64,000 bases of DNA from Vibrio sp. VB16 (GTDB lineage Bacteria; Pseudomonadota; Gammaproteobacteria; Enterobacterales; Vibrionaceae). Shown one piece after another: positions 1 through 9,374 of the stretch. The position numbers and the translations under genes were made by a program. The notes beneath the pieces are model-generated. The model had not been told where the DNA came from, made no database searches, and saw only the letters and a list, made by a program, of their open reading frames with translations. Position 1 is the stretch's first letter; the number at the start of each line of letters is the position of its first letter. Where the stretch lies: positions 1,054,001 through 1,118,000 of the forward strand of contig NZ_CP087591.1 in assembly GCF_015594925.2 (NCBI RefSeq), given 5' to 3'.

Positions 1-789
1 CTGAACGAGGGGAAAACAGCCCCTAAATATCATGCGCAAAGTCGGCCGTTAGAGTGCGAAGCAGAAGCGATTGCCAGAATGATAAATTTGGCAAAACTGG
101 CCGATAATGCACCGCTGTATATTGTGCATTTATCCAACGGGCTAGGGCTCGATTATGTGCGGCTTGCCCGCCAAAACCATCAGCCTGTCTGGGCCGAAAC
201 TTGTCCGCAATACTTATTGCTCGACGAGAGCTGTTACGAGCGTGACGATGCGCTGAAATTTATTCTTAGCCCGCCACTTCGACCTGTCGAAGAGCGCGAA
301 AAACTGTGGCAGGGTCTGATAGACGGCAGTATTGATACCGTTGCAACTGACCACTGTTCGTTCACTTACTTAGACCAGAAACAGCGTGGAAAAGATAACT
401 TCAGCACCTGTCCAAATGGGTTGCCCGGTGTCGAAAACCGGATGCCACTTCTTTTTTCTGAAGGGGTAATGAGTGGACGAATGAGTCCAAGTAGATTTGT
501 AGAATTAACCAGTTACATGCCAGCGAAATTGTTCGGAATGTTTCCACAAAAGGGCAATATGGCAAAAGGTTCTGATGCTGATTTGGTGCTGTTTGACCCT
601 AAGCAACAGATAACGATTACTCACGATTTATTACACGACAACACAGACTACACCCCGTATGAATCCATGCAATGCTTAGGCTGGCCAATAATGACCATTA
701 GCCATGGGCAGGTTGTCGCGTGTAATGGCGAATTTATGGGGGAAGCTGGGAATGGCCGCTTTGTTCGCCGACAACCGTTTTCACGTTAA
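1..789 (+). CDS. hyuA: Dihydropyrimidinase/D-hydantoinase-like amidohydrolase, 5' end outside window
   Basis: The reading frame is open from base 1, so only the last 262 residues are present; the family is usually about 460 residues. The visible part has the amidohydrolase features of dihydropyrimidinases: a metal-ligand His in IVHLSN and the catalytic-region motif ATDHCSF near visible residue 116. The enzyme family opens cyclic ureide rings such as dihydropyrimidines or hydantoins. The next gene is a carbamate kinase, the same order as hyuA-yqeA in the E. coli purine cluster, which suggests a role in purine-derived ureide breakdown. The substrate is inferred from context and is not shown by the sequence. 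Confidence 0.9.
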   Translation: MNEGKTAPKYHAQSRPLECEAEAIARMINLAKLADNAPLYIVHLSNGLGLDYVRLARQNHQPVWAETCPQYLLLDESCYERDDALKFILSPPLRPVEEREKLWQGLIDGSIDTVATDHCSFTYLDQKQRGKDNFSTCPNGLPGVENRMPLLFSEGVMSGRMSPSRFVELTSYMPAKLFGMFPQKGNMAKGSDADLVLFDPKQQITITHDLLHDNTDYTPYESMQCLGWPIMTISHGQVVACNGEFMGEAGNGRFVRRQPFSR

Positions 790-868
790 TCACATCTTAA
801 ACCTAATGAAAAGGCGAAAGATGTCGCGGAAAACGGCTCAGACCATAATTATAATTTAAGGAGTTAAC

Positions 869-1771
869 ATGAAACCCATCGCAGTTGTGGCCCTTGGCGG
901 CAATGCATTACTACGTCGTGGCGATGCGCCAAGTTTTGACAACCAACTGGCTAATATTAAAGTTGCTGCCAGAGCGATCGCCGAAATAGCCGACAAATAC
1001 CAAGTGGCAATCGTCCATGGAAATGGGCCACAAGTTGGTCTGATAGCCCTGCAAAATTTAGCTTACGATAAAGTTTCACCATACCCTCTTGATGTGTTGG
1101 GCGCGGAAAGTGAAGGTATGATTGGTTATATGTTGGCTCAAGAGCTACAAAACCTTCTTCCTGATACGGAAGTAACCAGCCTATTGACTCGTATTGAAGT
1201 TGATCGCAATGATCCTAGTATGCTTGACCCAACGAAGTTTGTTGGCCCTGTTTACAACGAAGAAGAAGCCGGAATTTTGGCTGAAGCGAATAACTGGATA
1301 ATGAAACGTGACGGTGATTATGTTCGCCGTGTTGTGCCATCACCTAAACCAATTAACATCATTGACAAGAAATCGATAGATACCTTGCTCGCGGCGGGTC
1401 AAATTGTGATCTGTTGTGGCGGTGGCGGCATTCCAGTTTGTCGAAACGAAATAGGGTATCAAGGAGTTGAAGGTGTTATCGATAAAGACCTTTCCGCCAC
1501 CTTGTTGGCAAAACAACTTAACGCTGACAAATTATTGATTCTAACGGATGCGGACGCCGTCTATCTTGACTGGGGTACGGATCAACAGCGTGCATTACGA
1601 ACAGCAACACCGACTCAGCTCAGCCAATACGTGTTCCCTGCCGGCTCGATGGGACCTAAAGTAGAAGCCGCCGCCGATTTTGCGACGTTTGGTGGGCGAG
1701 CCTACATTGGTGCGCTTGAAGAAGGCGTAGAAGTTCTCGATGAGAGAGCAGGCACCTGCGTATCAGTATAG
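869..1771 (+). CDS. arcC: Carbamate kinase (YqeA/ArcC family)
   Basis: A 300-residue protein of the usual family length, with the amino-acid-kinase fold motifs ALGGNALL at the N-terminus, HGNGPQVG near residue 52 and VIDKDLSATLLA near residue 210. Carbamate kinases transfer phosphate from carbamoyl phosphate to ADP, yielding ATP, ammonia and CO2. The start is supported by AAGGAG 6 bases upstream. It lies 80 bases after hyuA, as yqeA does in E. coli, and no arginine deiminase gene is visible here. It therefore more likely harvests energy from carbamoyl phosphate made during purine or ureide catabolism than from arginine. The symbol arcC is the family name; yqeA is the closest positional match. 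Confidence 0.93.
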   Translation: MKPIAVVALGGNALLRRGDAPSFDNQLANIKVAARAIAEIADKYQVAIVHGNGPQVGLIALQNLAYDKVSPYPLDVLGAESEGMIGYMLAQELQNLLPDTEVTSLLTRIEVDRNDPSMLDPTKFVGPVYNEEEAGILAEANNWIMKRDGDYVRRVVPSPKPINIIDKKSIDTLLAAGQIVICCGGGGIPVCRNEIGYQGVEGVIDKDLSATLLAKQLNADKLLILTDADAVYLDWGTDQQRALRTATPTQLSQYVFPAGSMGPKVEAAADFATFGGRAYIGALEEGVEVLDERAGTCVSV

Positions 1772-1807
1772 TCGTTCATTTTTTCCACGATACTTATTCA
1801 TTTATTC

Positions 1808-1843
1808 GGCCGTTGGATTTTAGGATGAAAAGATCCAACGGCC
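1808..1843. terminator. Hairpin after carbamate kinase gene
   Basis: Perfect 11-bp arms GGCCGTTGGAT and ATCCAACGGCC flank a 14-base loop. No run of T follows on either strand, so it may be a weak or Rho-dependent end, or an mRNA-stabilising or attenuating hairpin, rather than a classical intrinsic terminator. Confidence 0.4.
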
Positions 1844-2012
1844 TGATCAGGTTGGTAGTAAAAACAGAGACGTAACGTTACCTAAAAATTCTTATCACTA
1901 GGCACTGTGTTTGAAGGGGGAAATCTAAGAATAGACCTCCACGACCACGTATTCACGCCGCAACAGTACGTCTCTTGATTTTACCAACGACCAGACAACA
2001 AGGTAAAATACT

Positions 2013-3644
2013 ATGATTAATTGTTCTAAGGATATGACCTTACCACCAGACCTTACCGTGAAAAAAGGCTCTGGGCCAGTTCGAACTAAATTTCCAATCT
2101 ATTCTAACTCCCTGCCACCCTGTAATCATGCCTGCCCAACGGGCAGTAATATTCAAGAATGGTTATCGCTTGCTCAATCAGAGCAGTATGAAGAAGCATT
2201 TCAGGCCCTTATCAAAAACAACCCGATGCCCGCTATTCATGGTCGGGTTTGTTATCACCCTTGTGAATCCGCTTGCAACCGTACCAATGTAGATCAAGCG
2301 GTGAGCATCCACGCTGTTGAACGTTTCCTTGGTGATCAAGCACTAGAGAAAAAATGGCCCGTCAGATTTAAGGCTGAGCCAACAGGCAAGCGAGTTCTCA
2401 TCGTAGGATCAGGCCCAAGTGGTCTTGCAACGGCCTATCACCTGAAGAGAAAAGGGCATGATGTAGAAATCCGTGACGCAGCACCAATGGCAGGTGGCAT
2501 GATGCAGTTTGGTATCCCGGCCTACCGTTTACCAAGAGATATCCTTGAAAATGAGATTGCCCGTATTGAAGCGATGGGCATTAAAATTGTGCTTAATCAT
2601 AAGGTCGAAGATTTACTAGCAGAGAAAGTCAAAGGCCGATTTGATGCTGTTTTTCTTGCCATTGGTGCCCATGTTGGTCGTGGAGTGGATATCCCTAATG
2701 ACTATCCAGACAAGGTGATTGATGCCGTGTCTTATCTTCGAGCGATCGAAATGAATACGGCGCCAAAACTGGGTCAACGTGTCGCTGTATATGGTGGTGG
2801 TAATACGGCAATGGACGCCGCCCGCACGGCTCGTCGAATGGGTGCCGATGTCACGGTTATCTATCGTCGTGACCGGGAACATATGCCAGCACATGATTTC
2901 GAATGTGTTGAAGCAATGGATGAAGGTGTGCGCTTTAATTGGCAACGTACAATCAACCGGATCGACGGCACCGCATTTACGCTAGAAAAAACGTCGATTG
3001 ACGAAAATGGTCGCCCGCATCCAACGGGTCAATTTGAAACGGTAGAAATAGACTCTCTCATCTTGGCGTTGGGTCAAAATATCGATACAGAACTGACCGA
3101 AAATATTCCAGGCGTTGAGCATAAATGGGATGGCAGCCTAGAGGTTAACGACCAGATGATGACGGGGTACCACGGGTTGTTTGCTGGGGGTGACATGGTT
3201 CCTTGTGATCGTACCGTAACGATTGCTGTTGGACATGGTAAAAAAGCCGCTTCTCATATCGATGCCTTTCTCAATAAACGATTGTTCAGCAAGGTTTCCA
3301 AGCAGCCTCTTGTTCAGTTTGACAAGCTGCATTTGTGGTACAAAACCGATGCAGAGCAGAGTGAGCAACCCGCAATTTCTGTGAGTAAACGCGCCACCTC
3401 TTTTGACGAAGTGGTGGGTGGATTGACAGAAAAAGAGGCGTTGTTCGAGGCTCAGCGCTGTTACTCATGTGGCAATTGTTTTGAATGTAATGGTTGCTTA
3501 GGTGCTTGTCCGTATGGCGCGATAACCCACCTTGGAAAAGGCAAGGGTTATAAAGTGGATTACAACAAGTGTACCGGATGCGAAGCGTGTTATTCGCAAT
3601 GTCCTAGTCATGCGATCGAAATGGTCGCGGCGGAAATGGAATAG
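2013..3644 (+). CDS. GltD-like FAD/NAD(P) oxidoreductase with C-terminal two-cluster ferredoxin domain
   Basis: A 543-residue protein. The N-terminal Fe-S domain typical of GltD-like proteins has Cys motifs near residues 37-41 (CNHAC) and 83-91 (CYHPCESAC). An FAD-binding GSGPSGLA lies near residue 131 and an NAD(P)-binding GGGNTAMDAARTA near residue 261. The C-terminus carries bacterial-ferredoxin clusters: CYSCGNCFECNGC near 483 and CTGCEACYSQCP near 520. It belongs with glutamate synthase small-subunit-like oxidoreductases (GltD, PreT, AegA/YgfT) that move electrons between NAD(P)H and a partner. nifJ begins 9 bases after its stop, so the likely role is electron exchange between ferredoxin reduced by pyruvate oxidation and NAD(P), or supply to the Mo-hydroxylases. 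AAGGT precedes the ATG. The exact partner is unknown. Confidence 0.85.
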   Translation: MINCSKDMTLPPDLTVKKGSGPVRTKFPIYSNSLPPCNHACPTGSNIQEWLSLAQSEQYEEAFQALIKNNPMPAIHGRVCYHPCESACNRTNVDQAVSIHAVERFLGDQALEKKWPVRFKAEPTGKRVLIVGSGPSGLATAYHLKRKGHDVEIRDAAPMAGGMMQFGIPAYRLPRDILENEIARIEAMGIKIVLNHKVEDLLAEKVKGRFDAVFLAIGAHVGRGVDIPNDYPDKVIDAVSYLRAIEMNTAPKLGQRVAVYGGGNTAMDAARTARRMGADVTVIYRRDREHMPAHDFECVEAMDEGVRFNWQRTINRIDGTAFTLEKTSIDENGRPHPTGQFETVEIDSLILALGQNIDTELTENIPGVEHKWDGSLEVNDQMMTGYHGLFAGGDMVPCDRTVTIAVGHGKKAASHIDAFLNKRLFSKVSKQPLVQFDKLHLWYKTDAEQSEQPAISVSKRATSFDEVVGGLTEKEALFEAQRCYSCGNCFECNGCLGACPYGAITHLGKGKGYKVDYNKCTGCEACYSQCPSHAIEMVAAEME

Positions 3645-3653
3645 GAGCTGATC

Positions 3654-6600
3654 ATGATAGAGAAAAATAACCCCGTTATGCATACCTGCGACGGAAACGA
3701 AGCCGCGGCGCATATTGCTTATCGTGTCAGTGAAGTGTGCGCGATATATCCGATCACGCCTTCATCTACGATGGCCGAATTAGCCGACCAGTGGGCTTCT
3801 GAAGACCAACGAAATATCTGGGGAAATATTCCTCTTATAGCAGAAATGCAAAGCGAAGGGGGAGCCGCGGGTACCGTGCACGGCGCTTTACAAAGTGGGG
3901 CCTTGACCACGACCTTCACCGCGTCTCAAGGGCTCATGTTGATGCTGCCCAATATGTATAAGATAGCCGGAGAACTGACCTCGGCTGTGTTTCATGTGGC
4001 CGCACGATCACTGGCCGCACAGGGCTTGTCTATATTTGGTGACCATCAAGATGTCATGGCGGCGCGAGGAACGGGATTTGCGTTGCTCGCTTCTTCTTCC
4101 GTACAGGAAGCCCATGATATGGCGCTTGTTGCCCATGCCGCAACGCTTGATGCGCGAATTCCCTTTATCCATTTTTTTGATGGTTTTAGAACCTCGCATG
4201 AGGTGAACAAGATAAACCTCATCGCGGATAAAGACATTCGCGCCATGATCTCCGATGAATTAGTACGAGCCCACCGTAATAGAGGGTTGAGTCCTGATTC
4301 ACCTTTCATTCGTGGCACCGCACAAAATCCAGACGTTTATTTTCAAGCACGAGAAACGGTGAACCCTTATTATGAAAAAACACCAGGGATCGTAGAATCG
4401 TGCATGGAAAAACTGGGTGAGCTTACCGGCCGCCACTATAAGTTGATGGAGTTCTTTGGTGCTCCCGATGCAGAGCACGTCGTCATCGCGATGGGGTCGG
4501 GTGTTGAAACGATTAAGGAAACCGTCGATTATCTCGTAGCGCAGGGTAGAAAAATAGGGGTATTGCAAGTCCGATTGTACCGCCCACTGTCTGCCAAGCA
4601 TTTGTTGGAAGCGTTACCGCAAACGACAACCAAACTCACCATTCTAGACAGAACCAAAGAACCAGGAGCGAATGCTGACCCATTGTATCAAGATATATTG
4701 ACGGCATTGGTGGATAATCAAGAGCATTTCGAAAAAATGCCTCGATTGGTCGCTGGGCGTTATGGCTTATCGAGCAAAGAATTTACCCCTGCCATGGTTA
4801 AATCTGTGTTCGATAACTCAGCATTAGAGAAACCCAAACACCATTTTACCGTGGGTATCATTGACGACGTCAGTCACTCACACTTGGATGTAGATAACCG
4901 CTTTGATATTGAATCAAACGATGTTGTGCGTGCCATGTTTTATGGGTTGGGTGCCGACGGAACCGTGGGGGCAAACAAAAATACGATTAAAATTATTGGT
5001 GAAGACCCACATTATTTTGCACAAGGGTATTTTGTTTATGACTCAAAAAAATCGGGTTCACAAACTGAATCTCACTTGAGGTTTGGGCATCATCCAATAA
5101 ACAGCCCGTATTTAATTCAATCGGCTAACTTTGTGGCCTGTCATCAGTCTACCTTTGTTGAAAGTACAGACATGCTTGCGAAAGCAGCGGACAACGCCAT
5201 TTTCTTACTTAACACAACGGAATCGGCGCAAACCGCATGGGATAGTTTACCTGTGCGTATGCAGGAGCAACTGATCAGTCGCAACATGCAGTTGCATGTC
5301 ATTGATGCGTACAAAGTCGCTCGTGATACCGGAATGGGTAATCGCATTAACACCATTATGCAGACCTGCTTCTTTGCTTTGTCCGGTGTGCTTGAAAAAG
5401 AACTGGCGATTGACAAGATTAAGAAAGCAATCAAAAAAACCTATACCCGCAAAGGCCCAGAAGTGGTTAAGAAAAACTTTGCAGCGGTTGATCACACACT
5501 TGCCCATCTGTATCAAGTAGACCTTCCAGAAAAAGTAACGGCCAGTGAACAGATTAAACCGGTGGTATCTGACAATGCGCCAGAATTTGTTCGACAAGTT
5601 ACCGCGCAAATGATGGCAGGTAAGGGGGATTTGATCCCTGTTTCAATGCTGCCCGTGGATGGAACTTATCCTTCTGGAACCACTCAGTGGGAAAAACGAA
5701 ACATAGCTCAGAAAATACCGGTATGGGAAAATGAAGCGTGCATTCAATGTGGTAATTGCAGTGTTGTTTGCCCCCACGCCGCGATTCGCGCCAAGTTCTA
5801 TGATAAATCAAAATTGGATGAGGCTCCGGAAGGCTACAAGTCTGCTGGTATTACCGCGCGTGGTTTTCCTGATACTCGCTATACGTTGCAGGTTTACGCA
5901 GAAGATTGTACAGGATGCAGCCTATGTGTTGATGCGTGTCCTATGGTGATCCAAGAAGCGTCAGAAGGACAACCAGAACGTAAAGCGATCAATATGGAAT
6001 TGAAAGCCCCATATATGGAGCAAGAGAAGAAGAATCTAGACTTCTTTGAAACGCTATCCTACAACGATAGAGCTCGAATTGATTTCTCGAATGTGCGTGG
6101 TGTTCAGTACCTACAACCCCTGTTTGAGTTTTCTGGTGCGTGTTCAGGGTGTGGTGAAACCCCTTATCTCAAGATGGTCTCTCAGTTGTTTGGTGATCGA
6201 TTAATGGTCGCGAATGCAACGGGGTGTTCTTCAATCTTTGGTGGTAATTTACCCACGACACCATGGTCGAAAAACACAGATGGACGTGGCCCTGCTTGGT
6301 CAAACTCACTGTTTGAAGACAATGCAGAATTTGGTTTTGGTTTCCGTTTAGCGGCGGTTAAGCAACACGAAATGGCAGAACAGTTGTTGATGGATAATCG
6401 TGAACATCTTGATCCCTTGTTGGTTGATCAGCTGTTGAACGCAGAACAGCTGACAGAAACCGATATTCAGGCTCAGATTAAACGGGTGAATACCTTAAAA
6501 ACTGAGCTAGATACGGTAACGACAGAATCTGCGTTAAATCTCATGTCTGTTGCAGACCAGTTGATCCGTCGCTCTATTTGGATTGTTGGTGGTGACGGCT

Positions 6601-7253
6601 GGGCATACGATATAGGTTCAAGTGGGTTGGACCATGTACTTGCTAGTGGTGCAGACGTTAATGTCTTGGTGATGGATACAGAGGTGTACTCCAATACAGG
6701 TGGACAGATGTCGAAGTCAACGCCTTTAGGCGCCGTGGCCAAATTTGCGAGTGCAGGTAAGCAAGCCACCAAGAAAGATGTTGCCATGCAAGCCATATCC
6801 TACAATAACGTGTATGTCGCAAGGGTTGCTTTAGGAGCCGACCCTCAGCAGGTGTTGTTGGCCATGCGCGAAGCCGAAGCTTATAAAGGCCCGTCTATCA
6901 TCATTGCCTACAGCCACTGTATTGCTCATGGTATCAATATGGAAGATGGCCTAAAGCAGCAGCAATTAGCGGTGAAATCTGGTCACTGGCCACTATTCCG
7001 CTATAACCCATCCCTTCGTGATGCTGGTGAGAATCCATTCTCGCTTGATACATTAAGGCCGACCATTCCACTAGAGGAGTATCGTTACAACGAGGAACGT
7101 TTCCAAACATTACGCAGGAGTAATCCAGAAGCCGCAGCAGAAATTACTGCAACGGCGCAGCATGTTGCGAAACGCAAGTGGCAGCTATATGAAGAGCTGG
7201 CAACGCGGCCACAAGGTTCCATTGCACCTCATGCCGAGTTAGACACGCACTAA
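3654..7253 (+). CDS. nifJ: Pyruvate:ferredoxin (flavodoxin) oxidoreductase
   Basis: A 1199-residue single-chain enzyme, matching the usual length of NifJ/YdbK. It opens with the pyrimidine-binding POR domain (IYPITPSSTMAELAD near residue 34). Two [4Fe-4S] motifs follow, CIQCGNCSVVCP near 696 and CTGCSLCVDACP near 752. The C-terminal thiamine-diphosphate domain has GDGWAYDIGSSG near 980 and MDTEVYSNTGGQMSKSTP further on. The enzyme converts pyruvate and CoA to acetyl-CoA and CO2 while reducing ferredoxin or flavodoxin. AGGAG lies just before the ATG and the preceding flavoprotein gene is 9 bases away, so the two are probably co-translated. In a purine-catabolic operon it could oxidise pyruvate derived from purine breakdown; that role is inferred. 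Confidence 0.96.
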   Translation: MIEKNNPVMHTCDGNEAAAHIAYRVSEVCAIYPITPSSTMAELADQWASEDQRNIWGNIPLIAEMQSEGGAAGTVHGALQSGALTTTFTASQGLMLMLPNMYKIAGELTSAVFHVAARSLAAQGLSIFGDHQDVMAARGTGFALLASSSVQEAHDMALVAHAATLDARIPFIHFFDGFRTSHEVNKINLIADKDIRAMISDELVRAHRNRGLSPDSPFIRGTAQNPDVYFQARETVNPYYEKTPGIVESCMEKLGELTGRHYKLMEFFGAPDAEHVVIAMGSGVETIKETVDYLVAQGRKIGVLQVRLYRPLSAKHLLEALPQTTTKLTILDRTKEPGANADPLYQDILTALVDNQEHFEKMPRLVAGRYGLSSKEFTPAMVKSVFDNSALEKPKHHFTVGIIDDVSHSHLDVDNRFDIESNDVVRAMFYGLGADGTVGANKNTIKIIGEDPHYFAQGYFVYDSKKSGSQTESHLRFGHHPINSPYLIQSANFVACHQSTFVESTDMLAKAADNAIFLLNTTESAQTAWDSLPVRMQEQLISRNMQLHVIDAYKVARDTGMGNRINTIMQTCFFALSGVLEKELAIDKIKKAIKKTYTRKGPEVVKKNFAAVDHTLAHLYQVDLPEKVTASEQIKPVVSDNAPEFVRQVTAQMMAGKGDLIPVSMLPVDGTYPSGTTQWEKRNIAQKIPVWENEACIQCGNCSVVCPHAAIRAKFYDKSKLDEAPEGYKSAGITARGFPDTRYTLQVYAEDCTGCSLCVDACPMVIQEASEGQPERKAINMELKAPYMEQEKKNLDFFETLSYNDRARIDFSNVRGVQYLQPLFEFSGACSGCGETPYLKMVSQLFGDRLMVANATGCSSIFGGNLPTTPWSKNTDGRGPAWSNSLFEDNAEFGFGFRLAAVKQHEMAEQLLMDNREHLDPLLVDQLLNAEQLTETDIQAQIKRVNTLKTELDTVTTESALNLMSVADQLIRRSIWIVGGDGWAYDIGSSGLDHVLASGADVNVLVMDTEVYSNTGGQMSKSTPLGAVAKFASAGKQATKKDVAMQAISYNNVYVARVALGADPQQVLLAMREAEAYKGPSIIIAYSHCIAHGINMEDGLKQQQLAVKSGHWPLFRYNPSLRDAGENPFSLDTLRPTIPLEEYRYNEERFQTLRRSNPEAAAEITATAQHVAKRKWQLYEELATRPQGSIAPHAELDTH

Positions 7254-7258
7254 ATGGT

Positions 7259-7290
7259 AAAGAGCCCGCTGAATTAGCGGGCTCTTTCGT
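7259..7290 (+). terminator. Rho-independent terminator after nifJ
   Basis: A perfect 12-bp stem (AAAGAGCCCGCT / AGCGGGCTCTTT) with a 5-base loop starts 6 bases after the nifJ stop. The 3' arm ends in TTT, but the T tract is short. It marks the end of the hyuA-arcC-oxidoreductase-nifJ group. Confidence 0.85.
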
Positions 7291-7670
7291 GTTGCTGTGT
7301 GTTTATTATGATGTTGTTATTATTGACGTTGTATCCCTCTTGTAAAGTTATCACCCCTCTTTCTTTTTTCTGTATAGCTCAAATTTCTGCGATGTTCTAT
7401 AGGCATAAGATTTATGGTTATTGCCCAGTTCTGATATTGCACTGTTCACCTGTAGATGTAACGTAGTAAATGGGCGTCATTTTTAGCCATGTCGTTATTT
7501 ATGCAAGTATCAATAATATATTTAAAAGCCCATGATGTAGTTCCTAATCTACTTTTAAAAATTCATTGGTTAATTTGTCGTCATTATATTGTGATATTAA
7601 TTCCATAATCATATGGTGTGGGGCATGTTTTTCCATCAATTAAGTCAATGAAAATGAGGAGTTATCGCCA
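7291..7670 (+). promoter_or_regulatory. AT-rich leader upstream of the two-partner secretion operon
   Basis: A 380-base non-coding stretch between the nifJ terminator and the TpsB gene. It is AT-rich and must hold the promoter of the secretion operon, but I cannot pick a convincing -35/-10 pair. The only clear site is the ribosome binding sequence GAGGAG just before the TpsB ATG. Confidence 0.35.
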
Positions 7671-9359
7671 ATGAGCACTAAATTAGATAATGGTTCCTCT
7701 ATTTTTGGCTGTAAGTTTACGTCATTGCTTATAGTTGCTTTAATAGCTCAAAATTCAACGTATTGCGTTGGTGCCCCGTTAGTGAATCAAGATATTGAGC
7801 GCGAGCAAGCCGAGCGTCTAGAACAAATCGAACGAAACAAGAAAGCGCTTGATTCATTGGTCCCTATACAGCCTATTCTTGCGCCGCCTATACAAACTTC
7901 AGCGCAATGCTTTGATATCAAGCAGGTGTCTTTTGTCGGTAACAGCCAAATGGAGGCGTCCACACTGCTTGCCATTACGGACTTTGTTCCGGCTTGTTTA
8001 GGCATTAACGAAATCAACGAATATCTGCGGCTCATTACCAATGCCTACGTTGAGGCCGGTTATGTGACCTCTCGAGCCTTTCTCGTCCCTCAAGACCTTT
8101 CTTCTGGCGTGCTCACCATTGAGATAATAGAAGGGCGATTAGAAAAGGTGCTCTTTAACGGTGAGCCTCAAGGGTTTTTAAACAACGCCTTTCCTCAGCG
8201 CAATCACCCCATACTTAACCTACGAGATATTGAGCAGGGGCTTGACCAAATAAACCGCCTTTCACGTTACAACGCGCAAATTAAGTTACTGCCCGGCCGC
8301 GCTAAAGGGATGTCGATTGTGGATATTCAAACCAATGCTGGCTCATTCGGCTACGTCGGGATAGGGATAAATAACGGCGGCCAAGAATCCACAGGTGAAG
8401 AGCAAGCGGGCATTAACGGCGGGATAGAAAACGTCTTTGATGCGTTAGATAAATGGACGGTGTCGTTAAACAAAAGCAGTCAGTTTGTCTCAGACAAAGA
8501 TTCCGAGAGTGCCTATCTTGCCTTAGATGTTCCTCGCGGTTATTGGAATGTGGGCATACGGACGTCCTACAGCAATTATTTTACAACGTTTACTAACAAC
8601 AATTTTAGCTTTAATTCCAGTGGCCGAACCAACAGCGTTGACGTCGATGTGAATTGGCTGTTTCATCGAGACAGTGTCAGTAAGTCCTCAACGAAATGGG
8701 GGGTGCATCATCGCCGAGAAAAAAACTACATATTAGGTAACCTACTCAGCGCCGGCTCTCGCAACGTCAGTTCAGCGTCGCTATCGCTGAGTCACAGTAC
8801 AAGGTTAGGCGGTGGTTTTTTTACGGTTTCACCAAGGTTAGTGCTCGGAACCGATTGGTTTGGTGGGAAAGAGGATTCAGGTAAGTCGAGTGCGGCATCC
8901 GAAGCACAGTTTTATAAAGGCACGCTCACGACCAGCTACAGCTACCCCATTATGTCGGATTTAAATGCCAGCAGCACACTCTTTGCTCAATGGAGCAATG
9001 ACACCTTGTACGGAAGTGAACGCCTGAGCGTTGGCGGTGAATACTCGGTACGTGGCTTCAAAGGTCGTTCGATTTCGGGTGACGAAGGGTATTACTGGCG
9101 CAACGACTTGACTTATCAACTGGGTCAGTGGCCAGTGATTGGTAAGGTGAGCAGTCAGTTGGCGTTGGATACTGGCGGCATAAAAAAAGATAAATTGGAT
9201 ACGCTAGAAAAAGGCTCAATTATGGGGGCCAGTGTCTCTTTGATGGCGCGCGGTACTCATTATGCCAGTTCGTTTTCGGTGGGATTCCCCATTCAAAGTC
9301 CGAGTCGTTTACACGCGGATGACGTCGTTATTTATTACCGCGTAGACCTAAACCTGTAA
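7671..9359 (+). CDS. Two-partner secretion outer-membrane transporter (TpsB, ShlB/FhaC family)
   Basis: A 562-residue protein. The N-terminus has a hydrophobic signal segment ending near GAPLV (residues 17-38), then an Arg/Glu-rich alpha-helical linker. A POTRA domain spans about residues 80-160 (FDIKQVSFVGN to IEIIEGRLEKV), followed by a 16-strand-type barrel region. The conserved TpsB/Omp85 loop motif VRGFKG is at residues 460-465. Such proteins export one dedicated TpsA exoprotein across the outer membrane. The TpsA gene follows within 15 bases, which is the classical arrangement. GAGGAG precedes the ATG at a normal distance. The protein ends in an aromatic/hydrophobic beta-strand (YYRVDLNL) suited to BAM insertion. 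Confidence 0.94.
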   Translation: MSTKLDNGSSIFGCKFTSLLIVALIAQNSTYCVGAPLVNQDIEREQAERLEQIERNKKALDSLVPIQPILAPPIQTSAQCFDIKQVSFVGNSQMEASTLLAITDFVPACLGINEINEYLRLITNAYVEAGYVTSRAFLVPQDLSSGVLTIEIIEGRLEKVLFNGEPQGFLNNAFPQRNHPILNLRDIEQGLDQINRLSRYNAQIKLLPGRAKGMSIVDIQTNAGSFGYVGIGINNGGQESTGEEQAGINGGIENVFDALDKWTVSLNKSSQFVSDKDSESAYLALDVPRGYWNVGIRTSYSNYFTTFTNNNFSFNSSGRTNSVDVDVNWLFHRDSVSKSSTKWGVHHRREKNYILGNLLSAGSRNVSSASLSLSHSTRLGGGFFTVSPRLVLGTDWFGGKEDSGKSSAASEAQFYKGTLTTSYSYPIMSDLNASSTLFAQWSNDTLYGSERLSVGGEYSVRGFKGRSISGDEGYYWRNDLTYQLGQWPVIGKVSSQLALDTGGIKKDKLDTLEKGSIMGASVSLMARGTHYASSFSVGFPIQSPSRLHADDVVIYYRVDLNL

Positions 9360-9374
9360 GTGAGGGCAATACCC

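Noticed and set aside
1900..1925. Sigma-54-like sequence upstream of the GltD-like gene (AGGCACTGTGTTTGAA).
   Set aside because: The essential GC at -12 is replaced by GA; it is too weak compared with the two promoters before ygfK and ygfM.
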